Shown here one piece after another: positions 9,875-19,151 of a DNA stretch of 64,000 nt; position 1 is the stretch's first letter; each line of letters opens with the position of its first letter. The stretch covers positions 1 to 64,000 of the forward strand of contig JAGQOH010000003.1 of NCBI GenBank assembly GCA_020427635.1, given 5' to 3'. A program made the position numbers and the translations under genes. Under the pieces are notes generated by a model that worked only from the letters and a program-made list of their open reading frames with translations, had not been told where the DNA came from and did not search any database. The DNA comes from Phycisphaerales bacterium. GTDB lineage: Bacteria; Planctomycetota; Phycisphaerae; Phycisphaerales; UBA1924.

Positions 9875-10240
9875 TCTGGCCCGACGACCGCCCTCTGGGA
9901 AGCAAATGGGCCAAAACCAAAGCGGGGAAGTCCCATAAAAGCAGTGTGGGGAAGGTCCAAAGTGCCATTTCGGGCGCTGTTTGTGCCTTTCCCTTTGATT
10001 TCTGGATGTTCCCGGTCCCCCAGGTCGAAAACAGAACCCGGTAACCGGTTTGCGTTCGCTATCCGGCGTGGCTAGGATAGTGACCACTCACTTTGGCAAG
10101 GATTCACAAGTCTCGTAGCGGTCGGTTCGCTGCAACACCCCGATGGCATCGACTCAGGGCATGGTGCCTTGAGAGAGAACATTCGCCCGGCGGTGCCGCT
10201 CAGAGTCGAGAACCCCGCTCATTTCAAGGAGCGTCAGACC
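9875..10240. other. Intergenic region before porin
   Basis: These 366 bp separate transketolase from the porin. They contain a probable porin promoter (10050-10078), a short palindrome cggtaaccg just before it, and an AAGGAG ribosome site at 10227-10232. No intrinsic terminator for transketolase and no coding region were recognised. Confidence 0.5.
10050..10078 (+). promoter_or_regulatory. Predicted porin promoter
   Basis: TTGCGT (10050-10055) and TAGGAT (10073-10078) are separated by exactly 17 bp, an ordinary sigma-70-type spacing. Transcription would give a 5' leader of roughly 155 bases before the porin ATG. Confidence 0.5.
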
Positions 10241-11578
10241 ATGAGTCAGACCAAGTGCCTCTCTCTGTTCGCGGGCGTCGCGGCGTCACTCTCGGCCGCT
10301 AGCGTCACGTTGGCAGATTCTCAGTCGTGGACCGAGTCCGGCATGAACGCCGACGAAGTTCGCGCCATCGTCTCCGAGATGCTCGCTGATGCGGACAACC
10401 GCTCGAGCCTTCTCCAGTCGGGAAGTGCGGGCCATGATGGCAATCACTTCTACCTCGCGGGCTCGGGCTTCAAGCTCACCGTTGGGGGTCAGATCCAGTT
10501 CCGCTACATCGCCAACTTTGGCGACGATGGCGGCATCCGTGGCGACAGCTTCGAGTCCGGCTTCCAGACCCGTCGCACCCGCCTCGAGTTCGGCGGCGAA
10601 GCCTGGGGTGACTGGGGCTACTTCGTGCAGGGTGACTTCGGCACGGGCGGCGGCTTCATGCTGCTCGACGGCTGGGTCTCCCGTTCGCTGGACAACGGCT
10701 GGGGCCTCCGCTGGGGTCAGTTCAAGCTGCCCTTCCTGCGTGAAGAGCTCGTGAGCGACAAGCGTCAGCTCGCTGCTGACCGTTCGTTCACGAACGATGT
10801 GTTCACCATGGGCCGCGCCCAGGGCATCGAGCTGCAGTGGGAGGGTGACGATTGGCGCTTTGCCTTCGCGTTCTCCGATGGTGGCGGCTCGCTGAACACC
10901 GACATCACCGCGAACAAGGTGATCGGCGCCACGTATGACCCGGTTTCTTCCGCGCTCACGGGCTTTGCGCTCTCGGGCGGCGAAGCTGAGTACGCCCTCA
11001 CGGGTCGCGCTGAGTGGAAGTGGGCCGGCAACTGGAGCGATTTCGACGACTTCACCGCCAATGCCAACGAGGAGTACTCGGGCATGGTCGGCGCTGCCCT
11101 CCACTGGGAAGGTGGCGAGGCCGGTTCGTTCGACTCCGTTGGCGCTCCGATCAACGTCGACTACACGCTGTTCGCGTGGACGGTTGACGCTTCGGTCGAG
11201 GGCAACGGTTGGAACCTCTTCGGCGCGTATGTCGGCACCCAGCTGGATACCGACGACTTCGCGGATGACGTCACCGACCACGGCTTTGTCGTGCAGGGTG
11301 GCGTCTTGATTCCCGACAGCGATTGGGAGCTCTTCGCCCGCTGGGATGCCGTCCTTCCGGACGGTGATCGCGCCGGCGACGATGCGTTCAATACGCTGAC
11401 GCTCGGCACGAACTATTACCTGAATGGCCATGCTGCGAAGTTCACCTTCGACGTTCAGTGGTTCTTCGACGAGGGCGCGATGAACGACCTCGCCAGCACG
11501 AACACGAGCGTTGGCTACATCTTCGACGACCAGGACGGGCAGGTCGCCCTCCGCGGTCAGTTCCAGCTGCTCTTCTGA
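10241..11578 (+). CDS. Outer-membrane porin, phosphate-selective OprP/OprO-like
   Basis: A 445-residue protein with a signal peptide (MSQTKCLSLF to the LADS cleavage region). Then comes a short helical stretch (about 35-60, possibly a periplasmic coiled coil), then a long beta-rich region with alternating aromatic and glycine residues starting FKLTVGGQIQFRYIANF. The pattern RTRLEFGGEAWGDWGYFVQ and the terminal aromatic strand FQLLF are typical of the OprP/OprO porin family, which forms outer-membrane channels for anions. The substrate cannot be decided here. The ATG at 10241 follows AAGGAG by 8 bp. The gene is monocistronic with its own terminator. Confidence 0.85.
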   Translation: MSQTKCLSLFAGVAASLSAASVTLADSQSWTESGMNADEVRAIVSEMLADADNRSSLLQSGSAGHDGNHFYLAGSGFKLTVGGQIQFRYIANFGDDGGIRGDSFESGFQTRRTRLEFGGEAWGDWGYFVQGDFGTGGGFMLLDGWVSRSLDNGWGLRWGQFKLPFLREELVSDKRQLAADRSFTNDVFTMGRAQGIELQWEGDDWRFAFAFSDGGGSLNTDITANKVIGATYDPVSSALTGFALSGGEAEYALTGRAEWKWAGNWSDFDDFTANANEEYSGMVGAALHWEGGEAGSFDSVGAPINVDYTLFAWTVDASVEGNGWNLFGAYVGTQLDTDDFADDVTDHGFVVQGGVLIPDSDWELFARWDAVLPDGDRAGDDAFNTLTLGTNYYLNGHAAKFTFDVQWFFDEGAMNDLASTNTSVGYIFDDQDGQVALRGQFQLLF

Positions 11579-11620
11579 GTTCGCGGGACTTCGAACGAGT
11601 CGAACAAAACGCAAACACCG

Positions 11621-11648
11621 CCGCCCAGGTTCGCCTGGGCGGTTTTTT
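11621..11648 (+). terminator. Rho-independent terminator after porin
   Basis: The arms CCGCCCAGG and CCTGGGCGG form a perfect 9-bp stem with a 4-base loop, followed directly by six T residues. Confidence 0.9.
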
Positions 11649-11756
11649 ATGCGCCATGTGAGGGGAAATCCCTGGTCCGATTTCCCCTTCCAAACGCCCC
11701 AAACTTCCGATATCATGCAGCCTCGCCCTCTTCTGGGGGCGGAGGGAGAGGGATGT

Positions 11757-12554
11757 ATGTGTGGACGCAATCTTGGGGTGATTGCCTGCGCGGTCGCAAT
11801 GCTTATCGCGCCGGCGACTGCGCTGGGTCAGCAGTTCTCGATTGGCGGCATTGACGCCTCTGACGGTGGGGTCGCGGGCGGCGCCATTGGCACCGGCATC
11901 GACATTGTCGGCGGCACGGTCTATCAGAACGCATTCCAAACTCCAGGGGCGATCGGCGAGCCCAACCAGGTCTTCATCGGGGTCGTCCCCGACCTCGTGT
12001 ACGACTCGTACCTCACTGTTGATAGTGGGCCCGTGGAGGCGGCGCCGGGCTACGACGGTTCGGGTATCGGGACGGCCTCTGAAGCTCCGGGCTCAATGGG
12101 GTTCACGGCGAACAGCTATCGAGGCCTGTGGTTCTTTGCGGGTCCATTCCAAAACGCTTTTGCAGTCGACAAGCCTGGTTTTGGGCCGGGCTATCAACTC
12201 TTCCTTGGGCGCATCACACACACGGGCTCGATGCAGGGCCGCATCCAGGTCGCGTTTGCCGAGCCGGGCGATACGAACTTCAGCTACATCGTTGGCGACA
12301 TCATTGAGCCTGCGGAGTTTGGGATTAGTGCGGCCGGGACGATTACAGAGAACAACGATGGCGCCCCGTTGGGCATGACCGCCAACGGCTACGCCATGGC
12401 CTTCATCAAGAAGGAGTTCCAGGTCGACATTGAAGGCACGACATACACGGTGAGTGACATCTATCTGCAGTCACTCAATGTGGTGCCTTCGCCGGGCGCT
12501 GCAGCGCCATTGGCGCTCATGGGCTTGGCGGTCGGGCGTCGTCGGCGTCGGTGA
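11757..12554 (+). CDS. PEP-CTERM-like exported protein, paralog 1
   Basis: A 265-residue exported protein, first of six paralogs in 11.7-19.1 kb. After a signal peptide ending near ALGQQ it shows the family core: FSIGGIDASDGG, GTGIDIVGGTVYQNAF, YDSYLTVDSGPV, GLWFFAGPF, LFLGRITHTG and YTVSDIYLQ. The end is VVPSPG, a hydrophobic helix and RRRRR, the three-part tail of exosortase substrates, but with Ser in place of the Glu of PEP. The ATG at 11757 is chosen because a purine-rich GGAGGGAGAGGG lies just upstream. The function is unknown; a cell-envelope or matrix location is inferred from the tail. Confidence 0.85.
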   Translation: MCGRNLGVIACAVAMLIAPATALGQQFSIGGIDASDGGVAGGAIGTGIDIVGGTVYQNAFQTPGAIGEPNQVFIGVVPDLVYDSYLTVDSGPVEAAPGYDGSGIGTASEAPGSMGFTANSYRGLWFFAGPFQNAFAVDKPGFGPGYQLFLGRITHTGSMQGRIQVAFAEPGDTNFSYIVGDIIEPAEFGISAAGTITENNDGAPLGMTANGYAMAFIKKEFQVDIEGTTYTVSDIYLQSLNVVPSPGAAAPLALMGLAVGRRRRR

Positions 12555-12582
12555 GATCGAGTCTGGAGTTCGTTGGATGAGG

Positions 12583-12609
12583 CCGCCCGGGCAGACTCGG
12601 GCGGTTTTT
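12583..12609 (+). terminator. Rho-independent terminator after paralog 1
   Basis: CCGCCCG and CGGGCGG form a 7-bp stem around an 8-base loop, followed by TTTTT. It separates paralog 1 from the downstream paralogs. Confidence 0.85.
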
Positions 12610-12742
12610 CTCATGTATGGTGGCGCGATCACCCAGTTGCTCCTGGGCACCGGAATCCCCAACTTTCCGGTTGGCCGGGTGGAAGGCATGATGTAAGGTT
12701 CCATAAGGAGGTCGAAAGGCCTCGCACAGGGGAGCCCACATC

Positions 12743-13522
12743 ATGAAGACGCGAGAGACCCGATTCGCATTGGCTGTTGTGGTGGCGGCGTGTGTAGTGG
12801 CATCGCCAACCTTGGCTCGTCCAAGTTTCTCGATCGGTGCGGTGGACGCTGCGGACGGCATGGTGGCCGGCAGTCGGCCCGGCACGGGGATCGACTTGGC
12901 TGGTGGTGTGTTTTTCCAGGTGGAGGATCCGGGCCCGCCGTGGGTGCCGCCGCCGCCCTTCCCGGTGCACGCGGAGTTTGACAGCTATGTGACGCTTGGC
13001 AGCGGGCCATGGGAGCCGGGGAGTTTCAATCCGCCGATCGATCCGGTCGAGACCGGCCCTGGGTTCTCCGATTCGAACTATCGGGGCGGCTGGTATGTCT
13101 CGGGGCCGTTCGTCGATGCGTTCGAGGCGATCGACAAGCCAGGTGTCAGTTGGCAGCTTTTCCTTGGGCGGTTCACGCACACGGGTAATTTGTCGGGGCG
13201 GGTGGCGCTGGCGCTCGCAGAGGAAGGCGCTGCCGGGTTCCGGACGGTCATGGGCGACATCGTCACGCCCAGTGAAGTGAACGGCGGGCAGGGTTGGATC
13301 ACGGAGGATGTCAACGGCGCGGCGCTGATTGGGCCGCAGCTGACGGATGAGGTGTACGCATTCGTGATCAAGGAGTTCGAGCAGGAGATCGAGGGCGTGA
13401 CATACACAGTGAGTGACTTGTACATCCAGTCGCTCGCGCCTGTGCCGAGCCCGGGGGGCGTTGGGGTGTGCGCGGTGTGCGGCGTGTGTGCGCTGCGGCG
13501 GCGCATCAGGAGCGCGCCATGA
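12743..13522 (+). CDS. PEP-CTERM-like exported protein, paralog 2
   Basis: A 259-residue paralog with a signal peptide (MKTRETRFALAVVVAACVVA...) and the core motifs FSIGAVDAADGMVAG, GTGIDLAGGVFFQ, FDSYVTLGSGP, LFLGRFTHTG and YTVSDLYIQ. The C-terminal tail PVPSPGG is followed by a Cys-containing hydrophobic stretch and a basic run interrupted as RRRIRSAP, so its sorting tail looks degenerate. Its upstream region carries a weaker version of the block seen before paralogs 5 and 6 (GTTGGCCGG at 12670, GGAGGTC at 12707, GCACAGGGGAG near 12725). Its stop codon overlaps the next start as ATGA, indicating translational coupling. Confidence 0.82.
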   Translation: MKTRETRFALAVVVAACVVASPTLARPSFSIGAVDAADGMVAGSRPGTGIDLAGGVFFQVEDPGPPWVPPPPFPVHAEFDSYVTLGSGPWEPGSFNPPIDPVETGPGFSDSNYRGGWYVSGPFVDAFEAIDKPGVSWQLFLGRFTHTGNLSGRVALALAEEGAAGFRTVMGDIVTPSEVNGGQGWITEDVNGAALIGPQLTDEVYAFVIKEFEQEIEGVTYTVSDLYIQSLAPVPSPGGVGVCAVCGVCALRRRIRSAP

Positions 13523-14298
13523 AACTCATTGCAAGCCTTTGTGTCATTGGCGCCAGCGCGCCTGTGTGTCTGGCTACGGCGTTTTCGATCGGCGCGATTG
13601 ATGCGTCGGACGGCACTGTCGTCGGCGGGCGACCGGGGACGGGGATCGACATTGTCGGTGGGATGATTTACCAGAACGCATTTGCGTCGCCAAGTGCGGT
13701 GGCTGAGCCGAACGCAGCGTTTCTCGTCTTTGAACCCAACCTGGAGTTCGATTCCTATCTCACCGTTGACAGCGCTCCCGTTGGGACGTTCTATAGCGGC
13801 CAGGACGTTGCCGCGGCGAACGAGATCCCCGGGTCGCCGGGTTTTGGCGCGTCGAGCTATCGCGGCGGGTGGTTCGTGGCTGGCCCGTTTGTGAATGCAT
13901 TTCATTCAGACGGAGAGCCCGGCACCGAATGGCAGTTGTTCATCGGGCGGATCACGCACACGGGCGCATTGTCAGGGCGATTGGCGGTCGCCATCGCCGA
14001 GGAGTTTTCGCCAGGGTTCACGACGATCGAGGGCGACATCGTTTCGTGGGCGGAACTGGCTCCAGGAAATGGCATCATTACGCACGATGTCAACGGCGTG
14101 CGGCTCATCAAGAACGCGCTCAATCCCTATGACGGCTACGCGTTCGTGAAGAAGGAGCAGCAGGTCGACATCGGCGGGACCACATACACCGTGACCGATC
14201 TGTATGTGCAAGAGGGGTTCTGGATCCCCGGGCCTGGGGCGGCGGGTGCGTTGGCACTGGCGGGGTTTGGGCTCGCCGCGAGGCGGCGGCGGCGCTGA
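13519..14298 (+). CDS. PEP-CTERM-like exported protein, paralog 3
   Basis: A 259-residue paralog. The ATG at 13519 overlaps the stop of paralog 2 (ATGA), which fixes the start and shows an operon. The signal peptide ends near CLATA. Core motifs are FSIGAIDASDGTVVG, GTGIDIVGGMIYQNAF, FDSYLTVDSAPVG, GGWFVAGPF, LFIGRITHTGALSG and YTVTDLYVQ. The tail is WIPGPG, a hydrophobic helix and RRRRR, so here Gly occupies the Glu position of PEP. The function is unknown. Confidence 0.85.
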   Translation: MKLIASLCVIGASAPVCLATAFSIGAIDASDGTVVGGRPGTGIDIVGGMIYQNAFASPSAVAEPNAAFLVFEPNLEFDSYLTVDSAPVGTFYSGQDVAAANEIPGSPGFGASSYRGGWFVAGPFVNAFHSDGEPGTEWQLFIGRITHTGALSGRLAVAIAEEFSPGFTTIEGDIVSWAELAPGNGIITHDVNGVRLIKNALNPYDGYAFVKKEQQVDIGGTTYTVTDLYVQEGFWIPGPGAAGALALAGFGLAARRRRR

Positions 14299-14312
14299 GG
14301 GAGGGAGGGCAC

Positions 14313-15086
14313 ATGAAGATGATCGCTGCGATGGCCGTGCTGGGGCTGGCCGGGAGCGCAGGCGCGCAGCACTTTTCGATTAGCAGAGTCGACGGCTCAA
14401 ATGGCTTGATCGATGGTGGAATGCCCGGCACCGGCTTCGATGTCATCAGCGGAGAGTTTTCGTTCGGAGGCACCTTCGGTAGCGAGCCAAGCCAAGCTCA
14501 ACTCGATGCTCAGCCGAACCTCGCGTATCTCAGCTATGTAACGATCGATCATGGACCGGTCGAGGTGTCGCCTGGATACGACGGTTCGAACGTTGGTTCA
14601 CCCACCGTGCTCGTCGCTTCGGGTGGCGCTGGAACAACAAACGATCGCTTTCGCGGTCTTTGGTCGCTGTCCGGGATGTTCGTTGATTCTGTTTCAGTGA
14701 ACAAGCCCGGGTTTGGTGCAGGGGAGGAGTTGTTCCTGGGCAGGATTTGCTACACCGGGATTTTTTTTGATGGCCGGCTCGCCATCACAATTGCTGAGGG
14801 GTTGAGTCCAACCAACGGTATTAGGATTGTTGGCGATGTTGTCGCAGAACAGGACATTGTCGAAGGACTCGGTTGGATCGACAGTGACGAATTCGGCAAT
14901 CCACTTCAAATCGCGTCAACCGAATATCGGTATGTCATTGTCCGAAAGAGCTTCCAGACAAACGTCAACGGTACAGATATCACCGTGAGCGATATCTATC
15001 TCCAATCACTTCGTGTCGTACCGACGCCCGCAACCTTCAGCCTGTTCGCATTTGGAGGCTTCGCGAGCACGCGCCGTCGTCGTTAG
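14313..15086 (+). CDS. PEP-CTERM-like exported protein, paralog 4 (divergent)
   Basis: A 257-residue paralog in the same operon, 14 bp after paralog 3, with a GGGAGGGAGGGC ribosome site. It has a signal peptide ending near AGAQ and keeps the core in altered form: [42 protein letters not shown] and ITVSDIYLQ. The tail is [16 protein letters not shown] then RRRR. Its coding sequence is visibly richer in A and T than its neighbours, and its divergence suggests either relaxed constraint or a separate origin. The stop TAG shares four bases (TTAG) with the stop of the convergent acs gene. Confidence 0.82.
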   Translation: MKMIAAMAVLGLAGSAGAQHFSISRVDGSNGLIDGGMPGTGFDVISGEFSFGGTFGSEPSQAQLDAQPNLAYLSYVTIDHGPVEVSPGYDGSNVGSPTVLVASGGAGTTNDRFRGLWSLSGMFVDSVSVNKPGFGAGEELFLGRICYTGIFFDGRLAITIAEGLSPTNGIRIVGDVVAEQDIVEGLGWIDSDEFGNPLQIASTEYRYVIVRKSFQTNVNGTDITVSDIYLQSLRVVPTPATFSLFAFGGFASTRRRR

Positions 15087-17107
15087 CCCTCCTCACTCTC
15101 CTTCAGCTTCGCCAGCACCGAATAGTCCTCGAGCGTCGTCGTGTCGCCCACCTGCGCCTTGCCTGAAGCGATATCGCGCAGGAGGCGGCGCATGATCTTG
15201 CCCGATCGCGTCTTGGGGAGCGCGTCGGTGAATCGCAGCACATCAGGCTTGGCAAAGGGCCCGATGTCCTTGGCCACGTGAGAGCGCAGCCTTTCGCGGA
15301 GTGCATCATCGACGTGCACGCCTGGCGCCAGCGTGCAGAATGCTGCGATGCCTGTGCCCTTGATTTCGTGCGGCATGCCCACGACCGCAGCCTCGACGAC
15401 GGCTTCGTGGCCAACAAGGGCACTTTCGACTTCCATCGTGCCGATGCGGTGCCCCGAGACGTTGATGACATCGTCGATGCGGCCCATGACCCAGAAGTAG
15501 CTATCACTATCGCGCCGTGCGCCGTCGCCCGCCTTGTAATAGGGCGTGCCATCTTTGGTTTTGATGGTTGACCAATAGGTTTCGATGAAGCGCTCGCGAT
15601 CGCCAAGGATGCCGCGCAGCATGCTTGGCCAGGGCTTGCGAATGGCGAGCAGCCCGCCCGTGTTTGCGGGCATTTCTTCACCCTTCTCGTTTACGATCGC
15701 GGCATCGACGCCAAAGAAAGGAACCGTGCAACTGCCGGGTTTGGTGGGGATGGCGCCGGGGAGCGGCGTGATCATGTGCCCGCCCGTTTCGGTTTGCCAC
15801 CAGGTGTCGACGATCGGACACTTTTGGCCGCCGATCAAGTTGTGATACCACATCCAGGCTTCGGGATTGATGGGCTCGCCCACGGTGCCAAGCAACTGCA
15901 GCGAAGAGAGGTCGTGCTTCTTGGGCCACTGGTCGCCCCATTTCATGAACGCGCGGATTGCGGTGGGGGCGGTGTAGAAGTGTGTGACCCTGTGGCGCTG
16001 GACCATATCCCAGAAGCGTCCGGCGTCTGGGAAGTTTGGCGCACCTTCGAACATGAGCGTGGGCACGCCGTTTGGCATGATGCCGTAGATGATGTAGCTG
16101 TGTCCGGTGATCCAGCCGACGTCCGCGGTACACCAATAGACTTGCTTGCTTGGTGCGCCGGGCGACGGTGCGTGCAGGTCGAAGGTGAGTTTGCTGGTCA
16201 GGTAGGTATAGACCATGTAGCCGCCCGTGGTGTGCATGATGCCCTTGGGCTTGCCGGTCGTGCCTGAGGTGTAGAGCACGAAGGCGAGGTCTTCTGCGTC
16301 CATTTCTTCGCAGGGGCAATCGGCGGAGGCTTTGTCGACCGCATCATGCCACCACATGTCGCGCCCGTTGGTCCATGCGACATCCTGTGCGGTGCGCTTC
16401 AAGACGAGGACATGTTTGATGAGGTCGGTGCCTTTGCAAGCTTCGTCGACGTTGTCCTTGAGGGGGACGATGCCGCCGCGGCGCCAGCCACCATCGGCGG
16501 TGATGATGACTTTGCTCTTGGCGTCGACCACGCGATCAACGATCGCGCTTGATGAGAAACCACCAAAGATGACTGAGTGCGCGGCGCCGATGCGCACGCA
16601 CGCCAGGCATGCGATTGCGAGCTCGGGGACCATGGGCATGTAGATGGTGACGATGTCGCCCTTTTTGACGCCCATGGCTTTGAGGGCGTTTGCGCAGCGG
16701 GAAGTCTCGGCGAGCGCGTCGGCGTAGGTGAGGCGGCGCACCTCGGGCTTGCCGTTGGGCAGGGGCTCGCCTTCCCAGATGATGGCGATGTCGTTGCCGC
16801 GCCCCGCTTTGACCTGGCGATCGATGCAGTTGTAGGCGAGATTGGTTTTCCCGCCGAGGAACCATTTGGCGTCCGGCGCCTTCCACTCGAGCACCTTGTT
16901 CCACGGCTTGAACCAGTGCAGTTGTTTGGCGACCTGGCCCCAAAAGGCTTCCGGGTCGCTGATCGAGCGTTCCCACTCGCGCGTGTACTGCTCCATCGAA
17001 CCGATGTGCGCCTGCTTGGCGAACGCAGCGTTGGGCGCGAACACCCGCGTTTCAGAAAGTTGGCTTTCGATGCCAAAGACATCTTGCCCTGCAGACTGCA
17101 GCGTCAT
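15083..17107 (-). CDS. acs: Acetyl-CoA synthetase
   Basis: A 674-residue AMP-forming acetate-CoA ligase. It activates acetate to acetyl-AMP and then acetyl-CoA in the cytoplasm. Recognisable motifs are the adenylate-forming P-loop-like [11 protein letters not shown], the specificity region [17 protein letters not shown], and the C-terminal [11 protein letters not shown] with the lysine that is acetylated in family members. The length is close to the normal 650. The ATG at 17107 follows AGGAGGTG by 6 bp. It lies between the plus-strand and minus-strand halves of the PEP-CTERM-like paralog cluster, with no obvious functional link. Confidence 0.97.
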   Translation of the reverse strand: MTLQSAGQDVFGIESQLSETRVFAPNAAFAKQAHIGSMEQYTREWERSISDPEAFWGQVAKQLHWFKPWNKVLEWKAPDAKWFLGGKTNLAYNCIDRQVKAGRGNDIAIIWEGEPLPNGKPEVRRLTYADALAETSRCANALKAMGVKKGDIVTIYMPMVPELAIACLACVRIGAAHSVIFGGFSSSAIVDRVVDAKSKVIITADGGWRRGGIVPLKDNVDEACKGTDLIKHVLVLKRTAQDVAWTNGRDMWWHDAVDKASADCPCEEMDAEDLAFVLYTSGTTGKPKGIMHTTGGYMVYTYLTSKLTFDLHAPSPGAPSKQVYWCTADVGWITGHSYIIYGIMPNGVPTLMFEGAPNFPDAGRFWDMVQRHRVTHFYTAPTAIRAFMKWGDQWPKKHDLSSLQLLGTVGEPINPEAWMWYHNLIGGQKCPIVDTWWQTETGGHMITPLPGAIPTKPGSCTVPFFGVDAAIVNEKGEEMPANTGGLLAIRKPWPSMLRGILGDRERFIETYWSTIKTKDGTPYYKAGDGARRDSDSYFWVMGRIDDVINVSGHRIGTMEVESALVGHEAVVEAAVVGMPHEIKGTGIAAFCTLAPGVHVDDALRERLRSHVAKDIGPFAKPDVLRFTDALPKTRSGKIMRRLLRDIASGKAQVGDTTTLEDYSVLAKLKESEEG

Positions 17108-17157
17108 CGTACACCTCCTGCTTTTTTCTTAGCATATCGAGGCGCATCCGCACGAAC

Positions 17158-17193
17158 AAAAAACGCCGATGGGCTCGCACAAGCCCATCGGCG
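17158..17193 (-). terminator. Rho-independent terminator after paralog 5
   Basis: Read leftward, a 12-bp stem (GCCGATGGGCT with AGCCCATCGGC plus one outer pair) and a 6-base loop precede six T residues. It lies about 106 bp past the paralog 5 stop and just upstream of acs. Confidence 0.88.
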
Positions 17194-17299
17194 CCTATTC
17201 TCCGGCCCTCAGCTGATACCCCCGATCAGCTTCGGGCCGCCCGCACAACACAGACCCCGTCTGTCGGGCGGGTCCTCTTTCGTAAGAACTCGTCAGCGA

Positions 17300-18016
17300 T
17301 CAGCGACGACGACGGCGCACCGCCGCAACACCGCTCACGCCGAGCATTGCCATCGCACCGGGGGTGGGAACCACACCCTGCTGCAGATAGATGTCGCTCA
17401 CCGTGTAGTCGGTGCCGCCAATGTTGACCGTCGACTCGCGCACGATCCAGGTGTAGCTCTCTTCGAGCGAGCTGGACATGGTGTCGCTGTCGAACGTCGC
17501 GCCGAGGGCCGAGCCCACGGTGCGCGTGGTCAGGTTGTCTTCGGAGATCGTCGTGCCGAGATACCCGGTCAACGTTCCGGTGTGGGTGATCCGGGCGACG
17601 AAGAGCTCATGGAGCGTCGTCGACGGATTCATCACCGAAGCGGTGAAGGGACCGGACACGAACCAGGCGCCGCTGACTGACGATGCGCCGAAGCCCACCG
17701 ACCCAGGCACCCAGCCGGCGCCGGGCACGCCCGAGCCGTCATAGCCCGGTGCCGGGGTCACCGGCGCGGTGTCAACGGTCACATAGCTGTCGTATTGCAG
17801 TTCCGGCGCAACGCCCATGAACGCTTGGTTGGGCTCGAAGTCCGTACCAAAGGCGTTCTGGTAGATGGTTCCGCCAACCACCGCCAGGTTGGCAAGTGGA
17901 TCGGAACCGGTCACACCGCCGGCGTCAATTGCGCCAAGCGTAAATCCATCCGCAGCGAGCGCTGAGCCCGCTGAGGCCAACACCATGATGGTGGCAAGTG
18001 GCACACGTGCCCTCAT
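17300..18016 (-). CDS. PEP-CTERM-like exported protein, paralog 5
   Basis: A 238-residue paralog. The signal peptide MRARVPLATIMVLASAGSA is followed by FTLGAIDAGGVTG, VVGGTIYQNAFG, YDSYVTVDTAPV, GAWFVSGPF, LFVARITHTGTLTG and YTVSDIYLQ. The tail is VVPTPGAMAMLGVSGVAAV then RRRRR. The ATG at 18016 is preferred over an in-frame start 39 bp upstream, because the conserved leader GCACAGGGAGTCAG ends 4 bp before it and the signal peptide begins here. The gene has its own upstream block and terminator, so it is likely monocistronic. Confidence 0.85.
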   Translation of the reverse strand: MRARVPLATIMVLASAGSALAADGFTLGAIDAGGVTGSDPLANLAVVGGTIYQNAFGTDFEPNQAFMGVAPELQYDSYVTVDTAPVTPAPGYDGSGVPGAGWVPGSVGFGASSVSGAWFVSGPFTASVMNPSTTLHELFVARITHTGTLTGYLGTTISEDNLTTRTVGSALGATFDSDTMSSSLEESYTWIVRESTVNIGGTDYTVSDIYLQQGVVPTPGAMAMLGVSGVAAVRRRRR

Positions 18017-18020
18017 GTTT

Positions 18021-18106
18021 CTGACTCCCTGTGCAAGCTTTGGGCTTTCACCCAAAGAGTGGTACTCCAGTCCCTAGCTTGCGCCCATATGTACATGCTG
18101 TCCAAC
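18021..18106 (-). promoter_or_regulatory. Phased upstream block of paralog 5
   Basis: Read toward the gene: GTTGGACAG (18106-18098), 29 bp, GGAGTAC (18068-18062), a hairpin with arms CTTTGGG and CCCAAAG, then GCACAGGGAGTCAG (18034-18021) just before the start. The same order and the same 29-bp spacing occur before paralog 6 although the intervening bases differ. TTGGAC could act as a -35 element; GGGAG serves as the ribosome site. Confidence 0.6.
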
Positions 18107-18200
18107 GGTTTGTGACGTTTTTTCCGCCTGCGTGAAGCTGGGGGAAGCTGCGGGCGGTGCGGGCCGTCGGTGTGCGCGCCGACAGTGCGCGCAAAAAACA

Positions 18201-18228
18201 AAAACCGGCGAGGCCTAGGCCCCGCCGG
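18201..18228 (-). terminator. Rho-independent terminator after paralog 6
   Basis: Read leftward, CCGGCGGGGCC pairs with GGCCTCGCCGG (one mismatch) and is followed by a T-rich run including TTTT and TTTTTT. Confidence 0.85.
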
Positions 18229-18280
18229 CTTTCTTGATCAATCTGTCTGCAATCGAGTCAGCCCCAAAGGCTGATCTGGA

Positions 18281-19057
18281 TTAGCGGCGGCGACGAATCG
18301 CGCCCAGACCAGCGACGCCCAGCAGACCCAGCGCGCCCGGCGTCGGGACCAGCGTGACGTTCTGCAGGTAGAGGTCGGTGACGGTGTAGGTCGTGCTGCC
18401 GACCACCTGCTGGAACTCCTTGGCGACCCAGGCGTAGCCCGAGTTGGGGTCAAGGATGTTCTTCACGAGGCGGTTGCCGTTCACGTCATGCGTGATGAGG
18501 CCACCAGCCTGGGGATCCGTGACGATGTCGCCCTCGATGGTCTTGAAGCCGGCCGAGTTCTCCTCAGCGATGGCGACCGAGAGCTTGCCGGACAGCGTGC
18601 CGGTGTGCGTGATGCGGCCGACGAACAGCTCATAGCTGACATTGGGCTTGTCGGAGACGGCGAAGGCGGGCACGAAGTTGCCGCTCAAGAACCAGCCACC
18701 GCGGAAGTCGCTGGCCGAGAAGCCAATCGTGCCGGGGACCGGACCGACCGCAGCCACGTCGCCACCAGCATAGCTGGCGGTGACCGGACCCGAGTCGATG
18801 GTCAGGTAGCTGTCGAACTCAAGCGACGGGGCCAGCGGGATGAACGCCGCGTTGGGCTCGCCGGTGGCACCGGGGGTGCCGAAGCTGTCCTGGTAAATCG
18901 TGCCGCCGGTGATGTCGATGCCGGTGCCGGGACGGCTGCCGGCGAAGGTGCCGTTGCCAGCGTCAATGGCGCCGATCGAGAAATTACCTGCCGAAGCGGC
19001 CCCAGCAAGGGCGAGCATGGCAGCTGCGCAAACAAAGCTCTTCATCTTGTTCTCCAT
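18281..19057 (-). CDS. PEP-CTERM-like exported protein, paralog 6
   Basis: A 258-residue paralog. The signal peptide (MENKMKSFVCAAAMLALAGA...) is followed by FSIGAIDAGNGTFAG, GTGIDITGGTIYQDSFG, FDSYLTIDSGPVT, GGWFLSGNF, LFVGRITHTGTLSG and YTVTDLYLQ. The tail is LVPTPGALGLLGVAGLGAI then RRRR, the most regular of the six. An internal ATG four codons in (MKSFVC) is an alternative start. It is closest to paralog 3 by eye. A conserved leader block lies upstream and an intrinsic terminator downstream, so it is probably transcribed alone. Confidence 0.87.
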   Translation of the reverse strand: MENKMKSFVCAAAMLALAGAASAGNFSIGAIDAGNGTFAGSRPGTGIDITGGTIYQDSFGTPGATGEPNAAFIPLAPSLEFDSYLTIDSGPVTASYAGGDVAAVGPVPGTIGFSASDFRGGWFLSGNFVPAFAVSDKPNVSYELFVGRITHTGTLSGKLSVAIAEENSAGFKTIEGDIVTDPQAGGLITHDVNGNRLVKNILDPNSGYAWVAKEFQQVVGSTTYTVTDLYLQNVTLVPTPGALGLLGVAGLGAIRRRR

Positions 19058-19062
19058 GGGGT

Positions 19063-19151
19063 CTGACTCCCTGTGCTAATCCCCGACACCCGTCGGTCTC
19101 GGGGAAGTACTCCTACTGAACAGCATGCCCCGGCTTTGCCCCCTGTCCAAC
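19063..19151 (-). promoter_or_regulatory. Phased upstream block of paralog 6
   Basis: Read toward the gene: GTTGGACAG (19151-19143), 29 bp, GGAGTAC (19113-19107), an imperfect hairpin (CCCCGAGAC against GTGTCGGGG), then GCACAGGGAGTCAG (19076-19063). The layout equals that of paralog 5. Confidence 0.6.

Noticed and set aside
10286-11770. A 494-codon open frame opposite the porin
   Set aside because: Composition is that of a shadow frame, and the plus strand has signal peptide, ribosome site and terminator.
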